In this document: in pieces, positions 28,255 through 39,341 of the stretch
How the letters are laid out: each line of letters opens with the position of its first letter
Position numbering within the stretch: position 1 is the stretch's first letter
Assembly (NCBI GenBank): GCA_024743115.1
Contig: JANSXC010000005.1
Coordinates: forward strand, 248,001 to 312,000
DNA: 64,000 bases
Direction of reading: 5' to 3'
From: a bacterium
Lineage (GTDB): Bacteria; Planctomycetota; UBA1135; UBA2386
The notes under the pieces: generated by a model
The model's input: the letters and a program-made list of their open reading frames with translations, nothing else
What the model was told of the DNA's origin: nothing
The model's database searches: none
Made by a program: the position numbers and the translations under genes

Positions 28255-29208
28255 ATGACACCAACCGAGAAACCGACGAACGTTCAAGTCGACCTCAGCA
28301 TCATCCATCGCACACCGGTGCAGGCGATTCACCGCCTCGAACTGGGGTTCGATCCGCTGCACCTGAGCGGCGCCGGCGCCATGGAGCAGTCGACTCATGC
28401 GCGCGGCTATTCGCCCTACGCGACCCGCACGGCAGCGGACCACCTGCGCGTGCTCGAGAAGCAGGGCCGGATCGACAGCGCCTCGTTCTGCACCGTCGAA
28501 TCAGCGCGTAACCTGGTCAACAACCCGCGCTGCCTGGCGTGGACCCGCGACCATGGCTTCTGCGCGGAACGCAACGAGGACCCGACCGCTTCGCAACGCG
28601 GCTACTACGGCCTGCACCGGAACACGGCCGGCGGCCTGGCTACCCGGCTGCTCGATCTCAGAGAACCGATCCCCGACAATACCGAGTGGTTCCTCTCTGG
28701 TACGCCCGTGCTCTGGGACGACGAGATTTGTGATCTGAACACCCTCTGCACGGAGGCCAGTGACGCCGCCCACGTCTGGCAACTCGAGCGCACCGACGAG
28801 CGCTCGCAACGGCTCGCCAGAGTCTTCCTCGACCAACGGCACGAGAAACGGTCGATCGCGGCAGACGCTCTACGCGGAGCGGCCGACGGTCTGCCGCGCA
28901 ACTCGAACTACCTGCACCACGGCATCGGGGTCGGCGGCGAGCGCGGCGAGGAGCTCCTGATCAGCGTGATCGCGATCGGCAGCCTGGAGCGGATCGGTGA
29001 GGTCGCGCGCACGGCGGGTGCCCGCAGCCTGGTCGTCATCGACAACGGCGGTTCGGTGTCCTACGCGCTGCGCCGCCCTGGGATGGCCCTGCAGGATCTC
29101 TACACGGCGTGGTACCACCGCCCGCAAGCGGTCGCGGTGCTGGCGTGCGAGCTGGCAGTCGACCCGAACGGTCGAGTGCCGTTCGACAGCGGCACGCGGT
29201 TCTCGTAG
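28255..29208 (+). CDS. Orphan protein, remote resemblance to phosphodiester-glycosidase (NAGPA/DUF2233) fold
   Basis: The product is 317 residues, without signal peptide or membrane segment. I do not recognise it with confidence. Near the C-terminus ERIGEVARTAGARSLVVID is followed by NGGS (residues 264-267); this looks like the end of NAGPA/DUF2233 proteins, where a helix naming a position is followed by LDGGGS. The middle has several Cys (79, 93, 103, 159, 165) and aromatic-rich segments. It lies 74 bp after the XRE-TPR gene on the same strand and before the second operator copy. The enzyme suggestion is weak inference. Confidence 0.6.
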   Translation: MTPTEKPTNVQVDLSIIHRTPVQAIHRLELGFDPLHLSGAGAMEQSTHARGYSPYATRTAADHLRVLEKQGRIDSASFCTVESARNLVNNPRCLAWTRDHGFCAERNEDPTASQRGYYGLHRNTAGGLATRLLDLREPIPDNTEWFLSGTPVLWDDEICDLNTLCTEASDAAHVWQLERTDERSQRLARVFLDQRHEKRSIAADALRGAADGLPRNSNYLHHGIGVGGERGEELLISVIAIGSLERIGEVARTAGARSLVVIDNGGSVSYALRRPGMALQDLYTAWYHRPQAVAVLACELAVDPNGRVPFDSGTRFS

Positions 29209-29221
29209 CCAGCGCCGCGGT

Positions 29222-29244
29222 TGTTCGACCGGTCCGGTTGAACA
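29222..29244. promoter_or_regulatory. Candidate operator, copy 2 (TGTTC-N13-GAACA)
   Basis: TGTTC (29222-29226) and GAACA (29240-29244) with 13 bases between, extended by 11-bp arms that mismatch at one pair. It agrees with copy 1 at about 17 of 23 positions, including CCGG and the T just before GAACA. It lies 45 bp upstream of the lipoprotein gene start, the same distance as copy 1 to its gene. Confidence 0.6.
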
Positions 29245-29288
29245 GCCAACCCGTTCTATCGCGGCTCGCGAAATGCTCCCGTGCAGGC

Positions 29289-29915
29289 ATGACCAATTGC
29301 ACGCATCACGTCACGTCACCGGGCGCACTCACCCTCTTCTCCTTCCTCATGCTGGCCGCCTGCTCTGGCGGCGGCGGCGACGATCCGACGCCGGGGGGCG
29401 GCACGCTGACTGGATCGATCAGCGGCGCCTGGCGCATCGACAGCCTGGTGCGAACGGCGACGGGAGTCTGCGCCGGAGAGATCGGCGACCGCGACACGGA
29501 GGACTACGCGATCACGCAGACCGGGACGAGTATCGCGGTCCAAACCCCCGCGGGTCCGCTGACCGGACAGCTGACCGGCCAGGATCTGACGATCTCCGGT
29601 TCGGTTCCCGACGGACTGGGCACCACGACCATCACGGCCTCGCGCCTGCGCGTCGACGACTCGACCCTCTTCGGCACGTTGGACTGGCGCTGGACCGACG
29701 GCGTCGACAGCTGCACCGGAACGACCGAGCTCACGGGCCGACGCCTGTCGACCGCACCCGCTCATGGACCCGGCTGGGTGTGGATTCGAGACGTCGCCGG
29801 CGAGGGCGGCTACCGGACGATCGAGACGATCCACGGAATGATCCGCGTTCGCGTGCCACCCGGCGGCGCGACGCTCGTACGCATCGCGCCGAAAGCCGCC
29901 GTCAACCCGCGCTGA
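29289..29915 (+). CDS. Small lipoprotein of unknown function
   Basis: The product is 208 residues from the ATG at 29289. A lipoprotein signal (LTLFSFLMLAAC) ends at Cys25, followed by a Gly/Asp/Pro-rich tether (SGGGGDDPTPGGG). The body is beta-strand-rich with paired short Thr-rich strands (GSISGAWRIDSL, GTSIAVQTPAGPLTGQL, FGTLDWRWTDG), compatible with a beta-barrel or lipocalin-like fold. Two Cys (in GVCAGE and DSCTGT) may form a bridge. The second operator copy lies in its promoter region, and it is followed at 15 bp by two small genes that look co-transcribed. Confidence 0.75.
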   Translation: MTNCTHHVTSPGALTLFSFLMLAACSGGGGDDPTPGGGTLTGSISGAWRIDSLVRTATGVCAGEIGDRDTEDYAITQTGTSIAVQTPAGPLTGQLTGQDLTISGSVPDGLGTTTITASRLRVDDSTLFGTLDWRWTDGVDSCTGTTELTGRRLSTAPAHGPGWVWIRDVAGEGGYRTIETIHGMIRVRVPPGGATLVRIAPKAAVNPR

Positions 29916-29930
29916 TCCGGAGGAACCGCC

Positions 29931-30260
29931 ATGCTGAGTATTCCACGAGACCCCGACGACGACAGCCAACGCCCAGAGAGCTCGTGGCCGAAGGAGTCGA
30001 GTCCCGTCGACCCCTTACAAGAGTACGACCGGTCGCCAGCCGGTCGCCGGCTGGGCGCCATCCTGGACGCACTCGGAGATCGCAAGCAGCACGAGCCGCC
30101 ATCCGACGCCGACGAGGATCCGCTCACCGCGGCCCTGCGTCCACCAGCGGTGCAGCATCCGCGCGGCAACGGGTTGCTCGTCGACCTGTCGGACTGCGAC
30201 CTCGAACGCCGGACGGCCGGATTCTTCGATCTGCCCCGGCGCAACATGCGCCAGCCCTAG
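29931..30260 (+). CDS. Small protein A with PRDP N-terminal signature
   Basis: The 109-residue product has a strong GGAGG ribosome-binding site before the ATG. It is acidic and proline-rich, with no signal peptide. It starts MLSIPRDPDDDSQRPESS, clearly like the next gene product (MILVPRDPSDQPARPDES), then diverges. The segment RGNGLLVDLSDCDLERR may be a short beta hairpin. The family is not recognised. It starts 15 bp after the lipoprotein stop, so it is likely in the same operon. Confidence 0.65.
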   Translation: MLSIPRDPDDDSQRPESSWPKESSPVDPLQEYDRSPAGRRLGAILDALGDRKQHEPPSDADEDPLTAALRPPAVQHPRGNGLLVDLSDCDLERRTAGFFDLPRRNMRQP

Positions 30261-30307
30261 CGCCGGGCTCAGCGATCCATCACCTTTCCTGCACCCGGAG
30301 ACGATTC

Positions 30308-30568
30308 ATGATTCTGGTCCCCCGCGACCCCTCGGATCAACCCGCGCGCCCCGACGAGAGCGCCGCGGCTTGTGCACAGTGTCACGGCACTGGCCGCTGG
30401 CTCGGCGCACCGTGCGAACGGTACCGCCTGACAGACCTCGATCTGACCGGCGTTGGACCGACGTTGCTCCCGGGCGCCTCGCCCTCGCCAGAACTGAAGC
30501 AGGCGCTCGCCGCACTCGAGAAGCCGTTCCACAAGAGCCAGGGCCTGCTGACCGACCCGCAACGCTAG
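30308..30568 (+). CDS. Small protein B with PRDP N-terminal signature and CxxC
   Basis: The 86-residue product has a GGAGA ribosome-binding site before the ATG. It begins MILVPRDPSDQPARPDES, like the preceding small protein, then has CAQCHGTGRW (Cys22 and Cys25), a CxxC(H) that might bind zinc or haem; a later Cys (36) follows. Without a signal peptide, zinc is likelier than c-type haem. The last 40 residues contain two helices. Function unknown. It closes the XRE-TPR block and is convergent with a sulfatase gene. Confidence 0.62.
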   Translation: MILVPRDPSDQPARPDESAAACAQCHGTGRWLGAPCERYRLTDLDLTGVGPTLLPGASPSPELKQALAALEKPFHKSQGLLTDPQR

Positions 30569-30612
30569 CCCACTTCGCTCGGTATGGGCCGGCGCTTCAA
30601 TCCGGGCTAGCG
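30563..30612. terminator. Inverted repeat holding both convergent stop codons
   Basis: CGCTAGCCC (30563-30571) and GGGCTAGCG (30604-30612) are perfect 9-bp arms. Each arm contains the stop codon of one of the two convergent genes. A nested 5-bp stem (GCCCA/TGGGC) lies inside. It fits a bidirectional terminator; no T tract is seen. Confidence 0.55.
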
Positions 30613-32004
30613 CCGCGTCGGCATTCTCGCTCCAACACGCTCACGCCACGCCGCGAGTTCGCGGCGCATCATGGCAGCCTCGCCCGCGCGCTCGGCCGCG
30701 AGATCCCGACGCTCGCCAAGATCTGCCCGAAGGTCGTAGAGCTCGACGGAACCATCGTCGAAGTTCTCGATGAGCTTCAGGTCACCGCGTCGCATCGCAC
30801 CACCGAGCCGGTTGTCGCGATGGAATGCATAGTTGGGATAGTGGAAGAACAACGCTTCGCGCGATAGCGGCGCACTCCCGGACAGCAACGGCACGAGACT
30901 CTCGCCGTCGTCCGGGTAACCCGAGGGCATGCCCACTCCGGCAGCATCGAGGATCGTGGCGAACAGATCGGTGCTGACGACAGGCGTGCCGCTCGTCGTA
31001 CCGGGGGTGACGCGGCCTGGCCACCGCACGATCATCGGCACGCGAATCCCGGCCTCGTAGAGGTAGCCCTTCCCTTTGCGCAGAGGTCGACAGTCCGCCA
31101 CAGAGATCAAAGCCCCGTTGTCCGAGGTGAAAACGACGAGCGTCCGTCGCGCCAACCCTGTCGCGTCGAGCACATCGAGCACGCGGCCGATCACCTGATC
31201 GAGTGCCTCGGTCATCGCCGCATAGCGCACGTCGCGGATGCCGCGCTGCTTCCCCTTGGCGCGATACTTCTCGAGCAGATCCGCCGGCGCATCCATCGGC
31301 CAGTGCACGGTGTAGTTCCAGAGCGCCAGGAAGAACGGCCGAGATTCAGAGCGAGCGGCGTGATCCTCGAGGTAGGCCACGACCTCTTCACCGAGTCGAT
31401 ACGGCAAGTACTCGCCATCGGACTGCGATACGAGGTTGGGGAACTCATAAGGCGCAAAGAACGACCGCCCGGGCCCGCCCTGGCCATTGCCGCCGATATT
31501 GATCTCGAAGCCCTGCTGGTCGGGAAAGAACTTCTCGTCCTCCCCGCTGCGCTGTGGCGCGAGATGCCACTTGCCGAAGAACGCCGTGCAATAGCCGCTG
31601 TCGCGCAACAACTCGGCCAGCGTGACCTCGGCGAGCGGTAGGCGATCCTCGCACTTCGCGGGCAACAACACGGGATCTTCGGGAGTGAAACTCGGCCGAT
31701 CCGGCATGTGATTGGTGATGCCCAATCGCGCCGGGGTCTTACCCGTCATGATCGAAGCCCGCGTCGGCGAACAAACCGGCGCCGCAGCATAGGCATCCGT
31801 GAAACGCATGCCTTGACGGGAGAACGCATCGATCCGCGGGGTGTCGACCGCCTGATTGCCGTAGCAGCCGAGGTCCGACCAGCCGAGATCGTCGACGAGC
31901 ACGAGCAGAACGTTGGGCCGCTCCAACACCGGCTCCTGAGCACGAATCGAGACCGCCAAGAACTGCGTCACGAACAGCAACAGCCAAGGGTGTCGCATCA
32001 ACAT
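30607..32004 (-). CDS. Secreted sulfatase, divergent from sugar operon
   Basis: The product is 465 residues from the ATG at 32004, which directly precedes a signal peptide ([20 protein letters not shown]); a GTG at 32043 would add 13 residues. [14 protein letters not shown] provides the metal ligands, CSPTR at Cys78 is the formylglycine signature, and FGKWHLAP plus VFTSDNGAL complete the core. It is close to N-acetylgalactosamine-sulfatase/arylsulfatase A-type enzymes of planctomycetes. It starts 93 bp from the divergent sugar operon that contains an L-galactose-dehydrogenase-like enzyme, suggesting shared control and a role on a sulfated polysaccharide. Confidence 0.93.
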   Translation of the reverse strand: MLMRHPWLLLFVTQFLAVSIRAQEPVLERPNVLLVLVDDLGWSDLGCYGNQAVDTPRIDAFSRQGMRFTDAYAAAPVCSPTRASIMTGKTPARLGITNHMPDRPSFTPEDPVLLPAKCEDRLPLAEVTLAELLRDSGYCTAFFGKWHLAPQRSGEDEKFFPDQQGFEINIGGNGQGGPGRSFFAPYEFPNLVSQSDGEYLPYRLGEEVVAYLEDHAARSESRPFFLALWNYTVHWPMDAPADLLEKYRAKGKQRGIRDVRYAAMTEALDQVIGRVLDVLDATGLARRTLVVFTSDNGALISVADCRPLRKGKGYLYEAGIRVPMIVRWPGRVTPGTTSGTPVVSTDLFATILDAAGVGMPSGYPDDGESLVPLLSGSAPLSREALFFHYPNYAFHRDNRLGGAMRRGDLKLIENFDDGSVELYDLRADLGERRDLAAERAGEAAMMRRELAAWRERVGARMPTRR

Positions 32005-32097
32005 TCGGCGAGCGTAACGCGGGCAGCGCTTGTGCGAACTCACGCAGCCCGTTTCGATGAAGCTCCTTCACTCTCGAACACCAGCAAGACTGCCGCC

Positions 32098-33147
<1,050 letters not shown>

Positions 33148-33150
33148 TCC

Positions 33151-34299
33151 ATGACGACCAAACCTCTCCGCATCGGACTCATAGGCACGGGCTTCATGGG
33201 CCGCGCCCACTCCAACGCCTATCGCCGCGTCGACCAGTTCTTCGACAGCGATCACCGGATCGAACTCCGCGCCGTCTGCGCCCGCACCGAGGACGCAGTG
33301 CGCGAGTTCGCGGGCCGCTGGGGCTTCGACAGCCACGAAACCGACTGGCGCCGCCTGGTCGAACGCGACGACATCGACGCAGTCGATATCTGCACCCCCA
33401 ACGACAGCCACCTGGAGATCGCAGTCGCGGCAGCAGCCAACGGCAAGATGGTGCTCTGCGAAAAGCCACTGGCTCGCACCGCGGCCGAGGGCGCTCAGAT
33501 GGTCGCTGCGGTCGAGCAGGCCGGCGTGCCCAACATGGTCTGGTACAACTACCGCCGCACGCCCGCCGTCACGCTCGCGCGCCAGCTGATCGACGAAGAG
33601 CGCCTCGGCCGCATCTACCACTATCGCGCGCAGTTCCTGCAGGACTGGACGATCGCCGAAGACCTGCCGCAGGGCGGCGCCGGCCTCTGGCGCCTCGATG
33701 CCGCCGCCGCGGGAAGCGGCGTGACCGGTGACCTGCTCGCGCACTGCATCGACACTGCACTGTGGCTCAACGGCTCGATCCAGGAGGTGTCGGCGATGAC
33801 CGAGACCTTCGTCAAGCAGCGGCACCACAACCTCACGGGCAAGGTCGAACCCGTCGGCATCGACGATGCCTGCGCGTTCCTCGCGCGGTTTCAGAACGGT
33901 TCGCTCGGCACGTTCGAGTCCACGCGCTACGCCCGCGGCCACAAGGCGCTCTACACGTTCGAGATCAACGGCGAACACGCGTCGATCGCCTGGGACCTGC
34001 ACGACCTCCACCGACTGCAGTACTTCGATCACCGTGACGACTCGCGCACGCGCGGCTGGCGCTCGATTCACGTCACCGACAGCGACATGCCCTACATGGA
34101 CAAGTGGTGGGTGCCCGGTCTGCAGATCGGCTACGAGCACACGTTCGTGCATCAGGTCGCCGACTTCCTTCAGGGCCTCGACCGCGGCGAGACCGTTGCG
34201 CCGACGTTCCGCGACGCGCAGGAAACGCAGCAGGTCTGTGAGGCAGTGCTCGAGTCCGCGAAGGACCGCAGCTGGCACGCGGTCGCGCAGGATCGCTGA
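33151..34299 (+). CDS. Gfo/Idh/MocA family oxidoreductase
   Basis: The 382-residue product has the Rossmann start [17 protein letters not shown] and the EKP motif (VLCEKPLA) at about residue 107 that binds NAD(P) and orients the catalytic Lys. The C-terminal part ([19 protein letters not shown]) is the substrate-binding half with the usual GxxxD-xxxH pattern. Family members oxidise inositols, sugars or their derivatives. It begins 3 bp after the isomerase-like gene and its stop overlaps the start of the aldo-keto reductase gene, so the five genes are translated together. Confidence 0.9.
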   Translation: MTTKPLRIGLIGTGFMGRAHSNAYRRVDQFFDSDHRIELRAVCARTEDAVREFAGRWGFDSHETDWRRLVERDDIDAVDICTPNDSHLEIAVAAAANGKMVLCEKPLARTAAEGAQMVAAVEQAGVPNMVWYNYRRTPAVTLARQLIDEERLGRIYHYRAQFLQDWTIAEDLPQGGAGLWRLDAAAAGSGVTGDLLAHCIDTALWLNGSIQEVSAMTETFVKQRHHNLTGKVEPVGIDDACAFLARFQNGSLGTFESTRYARGHKALYTFEINGEHASIAWDLHDLHRLQYFDHRDDSRTRGWRSIHVTDSDMPYMDKWWVPGLQIGYEHTFVHQVADFLQGLDRGETVAPTFRDAQETQQVCEAVLESAKDRSWHAVAQDR

Positions 34300-35261
34300 T
34301 GCAGCGACGCACGCTCGGCTCGACCGGCCTCGAGATCTCGGTCCTGGGGTTCGGCGGGGCCTCGCTCGGTGACGTGTTCGGGCCGATCGAGGCGGGTGCA
34401 GGCAATCGTGCCGTGCACCACGCGATCGACCAGGGCATCAACTACTTCGACACCGCGCCGCTCTACGGCTTCGGACTCGCCGAAGAACGCCTGGGCCGCG
34501 CGCTCGCCGGCCGCCGCAATGAAGTCGTGCTCGCGACCAAGTGCTGCCGCGACACGTTCGACGAGTTCGACTTCACGGCCGCACGGGTTCGCGCGAGCTG
34601 CGAAGAATCGCTTCGTCGCCTGCAGACGGATCGCATCGACATCTTCCAGATCCACGACGTCGAGTTCGGCACGAGAGACCAGGTCTGGGCAGAAGCAATC
34701 CCGGCGGCGCGGCAACTCCAGGCCGAGGGCAAGGTGCGCTTCATCGGCATCACCGGCCTGCCCGTGCGCTACCTGCGCCTACTCGCCGAACGTGCAGAAC
34801 TCGACACGATCCTGAGTTGGGCCAACTGCAACCTCATCGCCGACGCTCTGCTTACCGACCTGCTGCCGCTCGCCCAGGAACGAGGCATCGGACTCATGAG
34901 CGCTTCGCCGTTCTTGCAAGGGCTACTGACCGAGAACGCACCGCCGTCGTGGCATCGCAGTCCACCGGATGTGATCGCCGCGATGCCGCAATTGGCCGCC
35001 GCCTGCCGCAAACACGGCACCGACCTCGCAACCGTCGCGCTACGCTACGCGCTCGACCAGAACGGTCCGGCCACGACCATCGTCGGCATGGCGAGCGCTG
35101 TTGAGGTCGAAGCCAACGTTCAGGCGATGAACACGCCGATCCCGAACGAGTTGCTCGCCGAGCTCGAGTCGCTCACCGCGCCGCTCATGAATCGCCTGTG
35201 GTTCGAAGGCCAAGCCGAGAACGACATCCCCCAAGGCCAAGACCGCACCACACCATCATGA
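34299..35261 (+). CDS. Aldo-keto reductase, L-galactose/L-fucose dehydrogenase-like
   Basis: The 320-residue product keeps the catalytic tetrad Asp (YFDTAPLYG), Tyr (ALYG region), Lys (LATKC) and His (QIHDVEFG). HDVEFG, RFIGITGLP and SASPFLQGLLTE followed by PPSWH match my memory of plant-type L-galactose dehydrogenase and bacterial L-fucose dehydrogenase. These oxidise C1 of L-galactose or L-fucose to the lactone with NAD. Its ATG overlaps the previous stop by one base and its stop overlaps the next start (ATGA). The sulfatase divergent from the operon strengthens the idea of L-sugars from sulfated algal polymers; the exact sugar is not proven. Confidence 0.88.
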   Translation: MQRRTLGSTGLEISVLGFGGASLGDVFGPIEAGAGNRAVHHAIDQGINYFDTAPLYGFGLAEERLGRALAGRRNEVVLATKCCRDTFDEFDFTAARVRASCEESLRRLQTDRIDIFQIHDVEFGTRDQVWAEAIPAARQLQAEGKVRFIGITGLPVRYLRLLAERAELDTILSWANCNLIADALLTDLLPLAQERGIGLMSASPFLQGLLTENAPPSWHRSPPDVIAAMPQLAAACRKHGTDLATVALRYALDQNGPATTIVGMASAVEVEANVQAMNTPIPNELLAELESLTAPLMNRLWFEGQAENDIPQGQDRTTPS

Positions 35262-36424
35262 CCCAGACCATCCAGGCCCTGCGACTCAATGGCAGCGAAC
35301 GCATCGATCCCCGCAATCCCGGCGGTTCGCTGACGCGCAACCTCGCGGTCGAACACATCACCACTCCCGAGCCGGGCCCCGGCGAGATCCTCGCCGAGCC
35401 GCTGTTCGTCGGCGTCTGTGGCTCCGACAGCAGCGCCAGTCTCGGCAAGTCGAACTTCAGCTGGGTCGAACGCCCGCGCACGATCGGCCACGAGTGCAGC
35501 GCCCGCGTCGTCGCGTTCGGCCCTGGAGCGCAGGGATCCGGCGCGGAGGGGCGCGACACCGAAGGCTGGGCCGGCTTGAAGGTCGGCGACCTGTTCACCC
35601 CCATCCCCCAGCGGGGCTGCGGCGATCCACGCTGCCGTGGTTGCCGCCGTGGCCGCTGGAACTACTGCCCTCGGAAACAGATTCTCGGCTTCCATCGCGA
35701 CGGTGCTCTCGCGCAGCGAATGGTCCTCGAGGCCGATCGTTGTGTGCCGCTGCGCCCCGGCCTGAGCCCACAACACGCCGCGCTCGTCGAGCCGCTGTCG
35801 GTCGTGACGCAAGCGATCCAACGCAAGTGCACGATCCGTCCCGGTGACGACGTCGTCGTCACCGGCTGCGGGATCATGGGGCTCATGGCTGCCGAACTCG
35901 CGCGCGCCGCCGGTGCCCGGGTCGCGATCACGGGCATGGCACACGATCGCGACGTGCGCCTGAAGCTCGCCGCCGAACGTGGCTTCACCCCCATCGTCGT
36001 AGCCCCCGATCAACCGCTGCACGAGCGCCTCGCCGCAGGCGTCGAAGCCCTCGATGGCTCCCGCTTCGGCGACGACTTCGAGGACGGCAGAGTCGATGTG
36101 CTGCTCGAGTGCTCCGGCGCGCCTACGGCGCTCGCGCAGGCCGGTCTCTGCGTGCACCCCGAAGGCACGATCTGCGTCATCGCGACCTACCCCGACCTCG
36201 TGCCGTTCGAGGCCACCGCGTTCACGCGAGCCGGCCAGCAGCTCGTCGGCGTCATGGGCTCGAGCCGCGAGGACTTCGTAAACGCCCAGCTGCTGATAGA
36301 ACGCGGGGTCTTCGACCCCGAGCCTTACACGCGGCCCTACTCGTTCGACAACGTGATCGACGCCCTCGCCGATTCCATGGCCGCACGCACGACGAAGGCC
36401 GTGCTGCAGATTCACGGCGCATGA
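35258..36424 (+). CDS. Zinc-dependent medium-chain alcohol/sugar dehydrogenase
   Basis: The product is 388 residues from the ATG at 35258 (ATGA overlap with the aldo-keto reductase stop). GVCGSDSS supplies the catalytic zinc Cys, TIGHE the His and Glu, and CGDPRCRGCRRGRWNYC the structural-zinc Cys cluster. The Rossmann domain shows VTGCGIMGLMAAE. Such enzymes oxidise secondary alcohols in sugars, for example sorbitol, xylitol or threonine-type substrates. It is probably a later step in the pathway of this operon. Confidence 0.9.
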   Translation: MTQTIQALRLNGSERIDPRNPGGSLTRNLAVEHITTPEPGPGEILAEPLFVGVCGSDSSASLGKSNFSWVERPRTIGHECSARVVAFGPGAQGSGAEGRDTEGWAGLKVGDLFTPIPQRGCGDPRCRGCRRGRWNYCPRKQILGFHRDGALAQRMVLEADRCVPLRPGLSPQHAALVEPLSVVTQAIQRKCTIRPGDDVVVTGCGIMGLMAAELARAAGARVAITGMAHDRDVRLKLAAERGFTPIVVAPDQPLHERLAAGVEALDGSRFGDDFEDGRVDVLLECSGAPTALAQAGLCVHPEGTICVIATYPDLVPFEATAFTRAGQQLVGVMGSSREDFVNAQLLIERGVFDPEPYTRPYSFDNVIDALADSMAARTTKAVLQIHGA

Positions 36425-37413
36425 GCGGTCACCTCGACCACGTCCTCGTCACCGGCGGCACCGGCTGTATCGGCGCCGCTGCCGTCCGCGACTTCCTCGC
36501 CCTCGGTGCCAGCCAGGTGACGGTCGCGACGCGATCCAACGGCCCCGGCTCGCTGCCACTCTGGCTAAAGAGCGGCAACACCGAACGGCTGCAGCGCATC
36601 ACGATGGACATCGGCGAGCGGGCGACCGTCCACGATGCGATCCAGTCGCTGCGCCCCACCGCGATCGTCCACCTCGGCGCACTGCAATCGCCCGACTGCC
36701 AGAACGACCCCGATCTCGGTCTTCGGATCAACGTCGGCGGCACGCTCAACGTGCTCGACGCCGCCGAGAGCGCCGGCAGTGTCGAACGCTTCGTGTTCGC
36801 GAGCTCGGCTGCGGTCTACGGCCTGCGCGAGCGTTATCCGACAGCAACCGTCACCGAGTCCGCCGAGCTCGCACCACCGAACCTCTACGGCGCGTGGAAG
36901 GTAGCGGGCGAACACCTCGCACAGCAGTTCGCCGAACGCACCGGTATCGCGACGGTCGCGCTGCGCCTCAACACCACTTATGGCCCTGGCCGCGACCGTG
37001 GCATGACCGCCGCGGTGACCCACGCCATGAAGTCCGTCGCCCGCGGTATGAGAACGGGCACGGCCGAGCCGTATCGCATGCCCTACGGCGGCCGCGAGAA
37101 CTACCACTACGTCGAAGACGTCGCCGCACACTTCTCGCAGTGCACGGTGCAAACGTTCGACGGCTACGGCGTGTTCAACATCCGCGGCCGAACGATGCCG
37201 GTCTCGGAGTTCCTCGACACGATCGCGGAGGTTGCGGCGAGCTTCGGACACCCCGACGCCGTCGATCTCGGCATCGCGGAAGACGCCGCGCCCAGCCCGT
37301 TCGTCTGTGACCTCGACGAGACCGCGGTCACCGCGACATTCGCAGAACTGCCGAGGACCGACCTACGTGCCGGCATCGAACGCACACTGCGGGCGTTCCA
37401 GGAGATCGACTGA
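36421..37413 (+). CDS. NAD-dependent epimerase/dehydratase (extended SDR)
   Basis: The product is 330 residues, from the ATG at 36421 overlapping the previous stop (ATGA). VTGGTGCIGAAAV is the NAD-binding glycine motif, SSAAVYG provides the catalytic Ser/Thr, and YGAWK the Tyr-x-x-x-Lys. RLNTTYGPGRD and GRENYHYVEDVA are typical of UDP-sugar or free-sugar-acid SDRs. In related operons such proteins act as uronate or sugar-acid dehydrogenases as well as epimerases. It is the last gene of the sugar operon, with a hairpin right after it. Confidence 0.88.
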   Translation: MSGHLDHVLVTGGTGCIGAAAVRDFLALGASQVTVATRSNGPGSLPLWLKSGNTERLQRITMDIGERATVHDAIQSLRPTAIVHLGALQSPDCQNDPDLGLRINVGGTLNVLDAAESAGSVERFVFASSAAVYGLRERYPTATVTESAELAPPNLYGAWKVAGEHLAQQFAERTGIATVALRLNTTYGPGRDRGMTAAVTHAMKSVARGMRTGTAEPYRMPYGGRENYHYVEDVAAHFSQCTVQTFDGYGVFNIRGRTMPVSEFLDTIAEVAASFGHPDAVDLGIAEDAAPSPFVCDLDETAVTATFAELPRTDLRAGIERTLRAFQEID

Positions 37414-37425
37414 CCGACGCGTCAG

Positions 37426-37444
37426 AGGGCCCACTCAGCGGGCC

Positions 37445-37446
<2 letters not shown>
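37426..37446. terminator. Bidirectional hairpin between convergent genes
   Basis: AGGGCCC (37426-37432), 7-nt loop, GGGCCCT (37440-37446): a perfect GC-rich stem between the sugar operon and the SulP gene, overlapping the SulP stop codon. Confidence 0.55.
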
Positions 37447-39037
<1,591 letters not shown>

Positions 39038-39199
39038 GGTTCTCTCGCGGGTTCGTGTCCGCAAGACGGGCTGCGCATCCACAACGACGGCGGACACACC
39101 GTGCGCTACGACCCCGGAGGGCTCCAGTGACGCGCCGACTCGAAACGTCACGGCAGCCGATCGTGATCGACTGGTTCGCGATCGCGCTAACCCTTTCAC

Positions 39200-39250
39200 T
39201 TCGCGGCAATTTCGCGAAAAGCAGAAATCTCGCGGCAGCCCGAGATCTGC
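39200..39250. other. Two adjacent hairpins upstream of SulP gene
   Basis: TTCGCG/CGCGAA (arms 39200-39205 and 39213-39218, 7-nt loop) and an imperfect 10-12 bp stem (39221-39232 with 39241-39250, 8-nt loop). They lie in the 301-bp gap before SulP, within an AT-richer patch than the surroundings. A leader RNA or operator role is possible; I saw no gene in this gap. Confidence 0.4.
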
Positions 39251-39304
39251 GCGATTTGTCCGCTCAGAACCCAAGCGCAGCGCGGCAGGCGTTCGGCGTG
39301 GTCC

Positions 39305-39341
39305 TGAGCAGGTTTGCTCCCGAAGCGCGCAACCCTGCTCA
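39305..39341 (-). terminator. Hairpin after the DUF1552 gene
   Basis: TGAGCAGGTTTGC (39305-39317) pairs with GCAACCCTGCTCA (39329-39341) with one mismatch and an 11-nt loop. One arm includes the stop codon of the DUF1552 gene read on the minus strand, fitting a terminator of that operon. No T tract follows. Confidence 0.55.
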
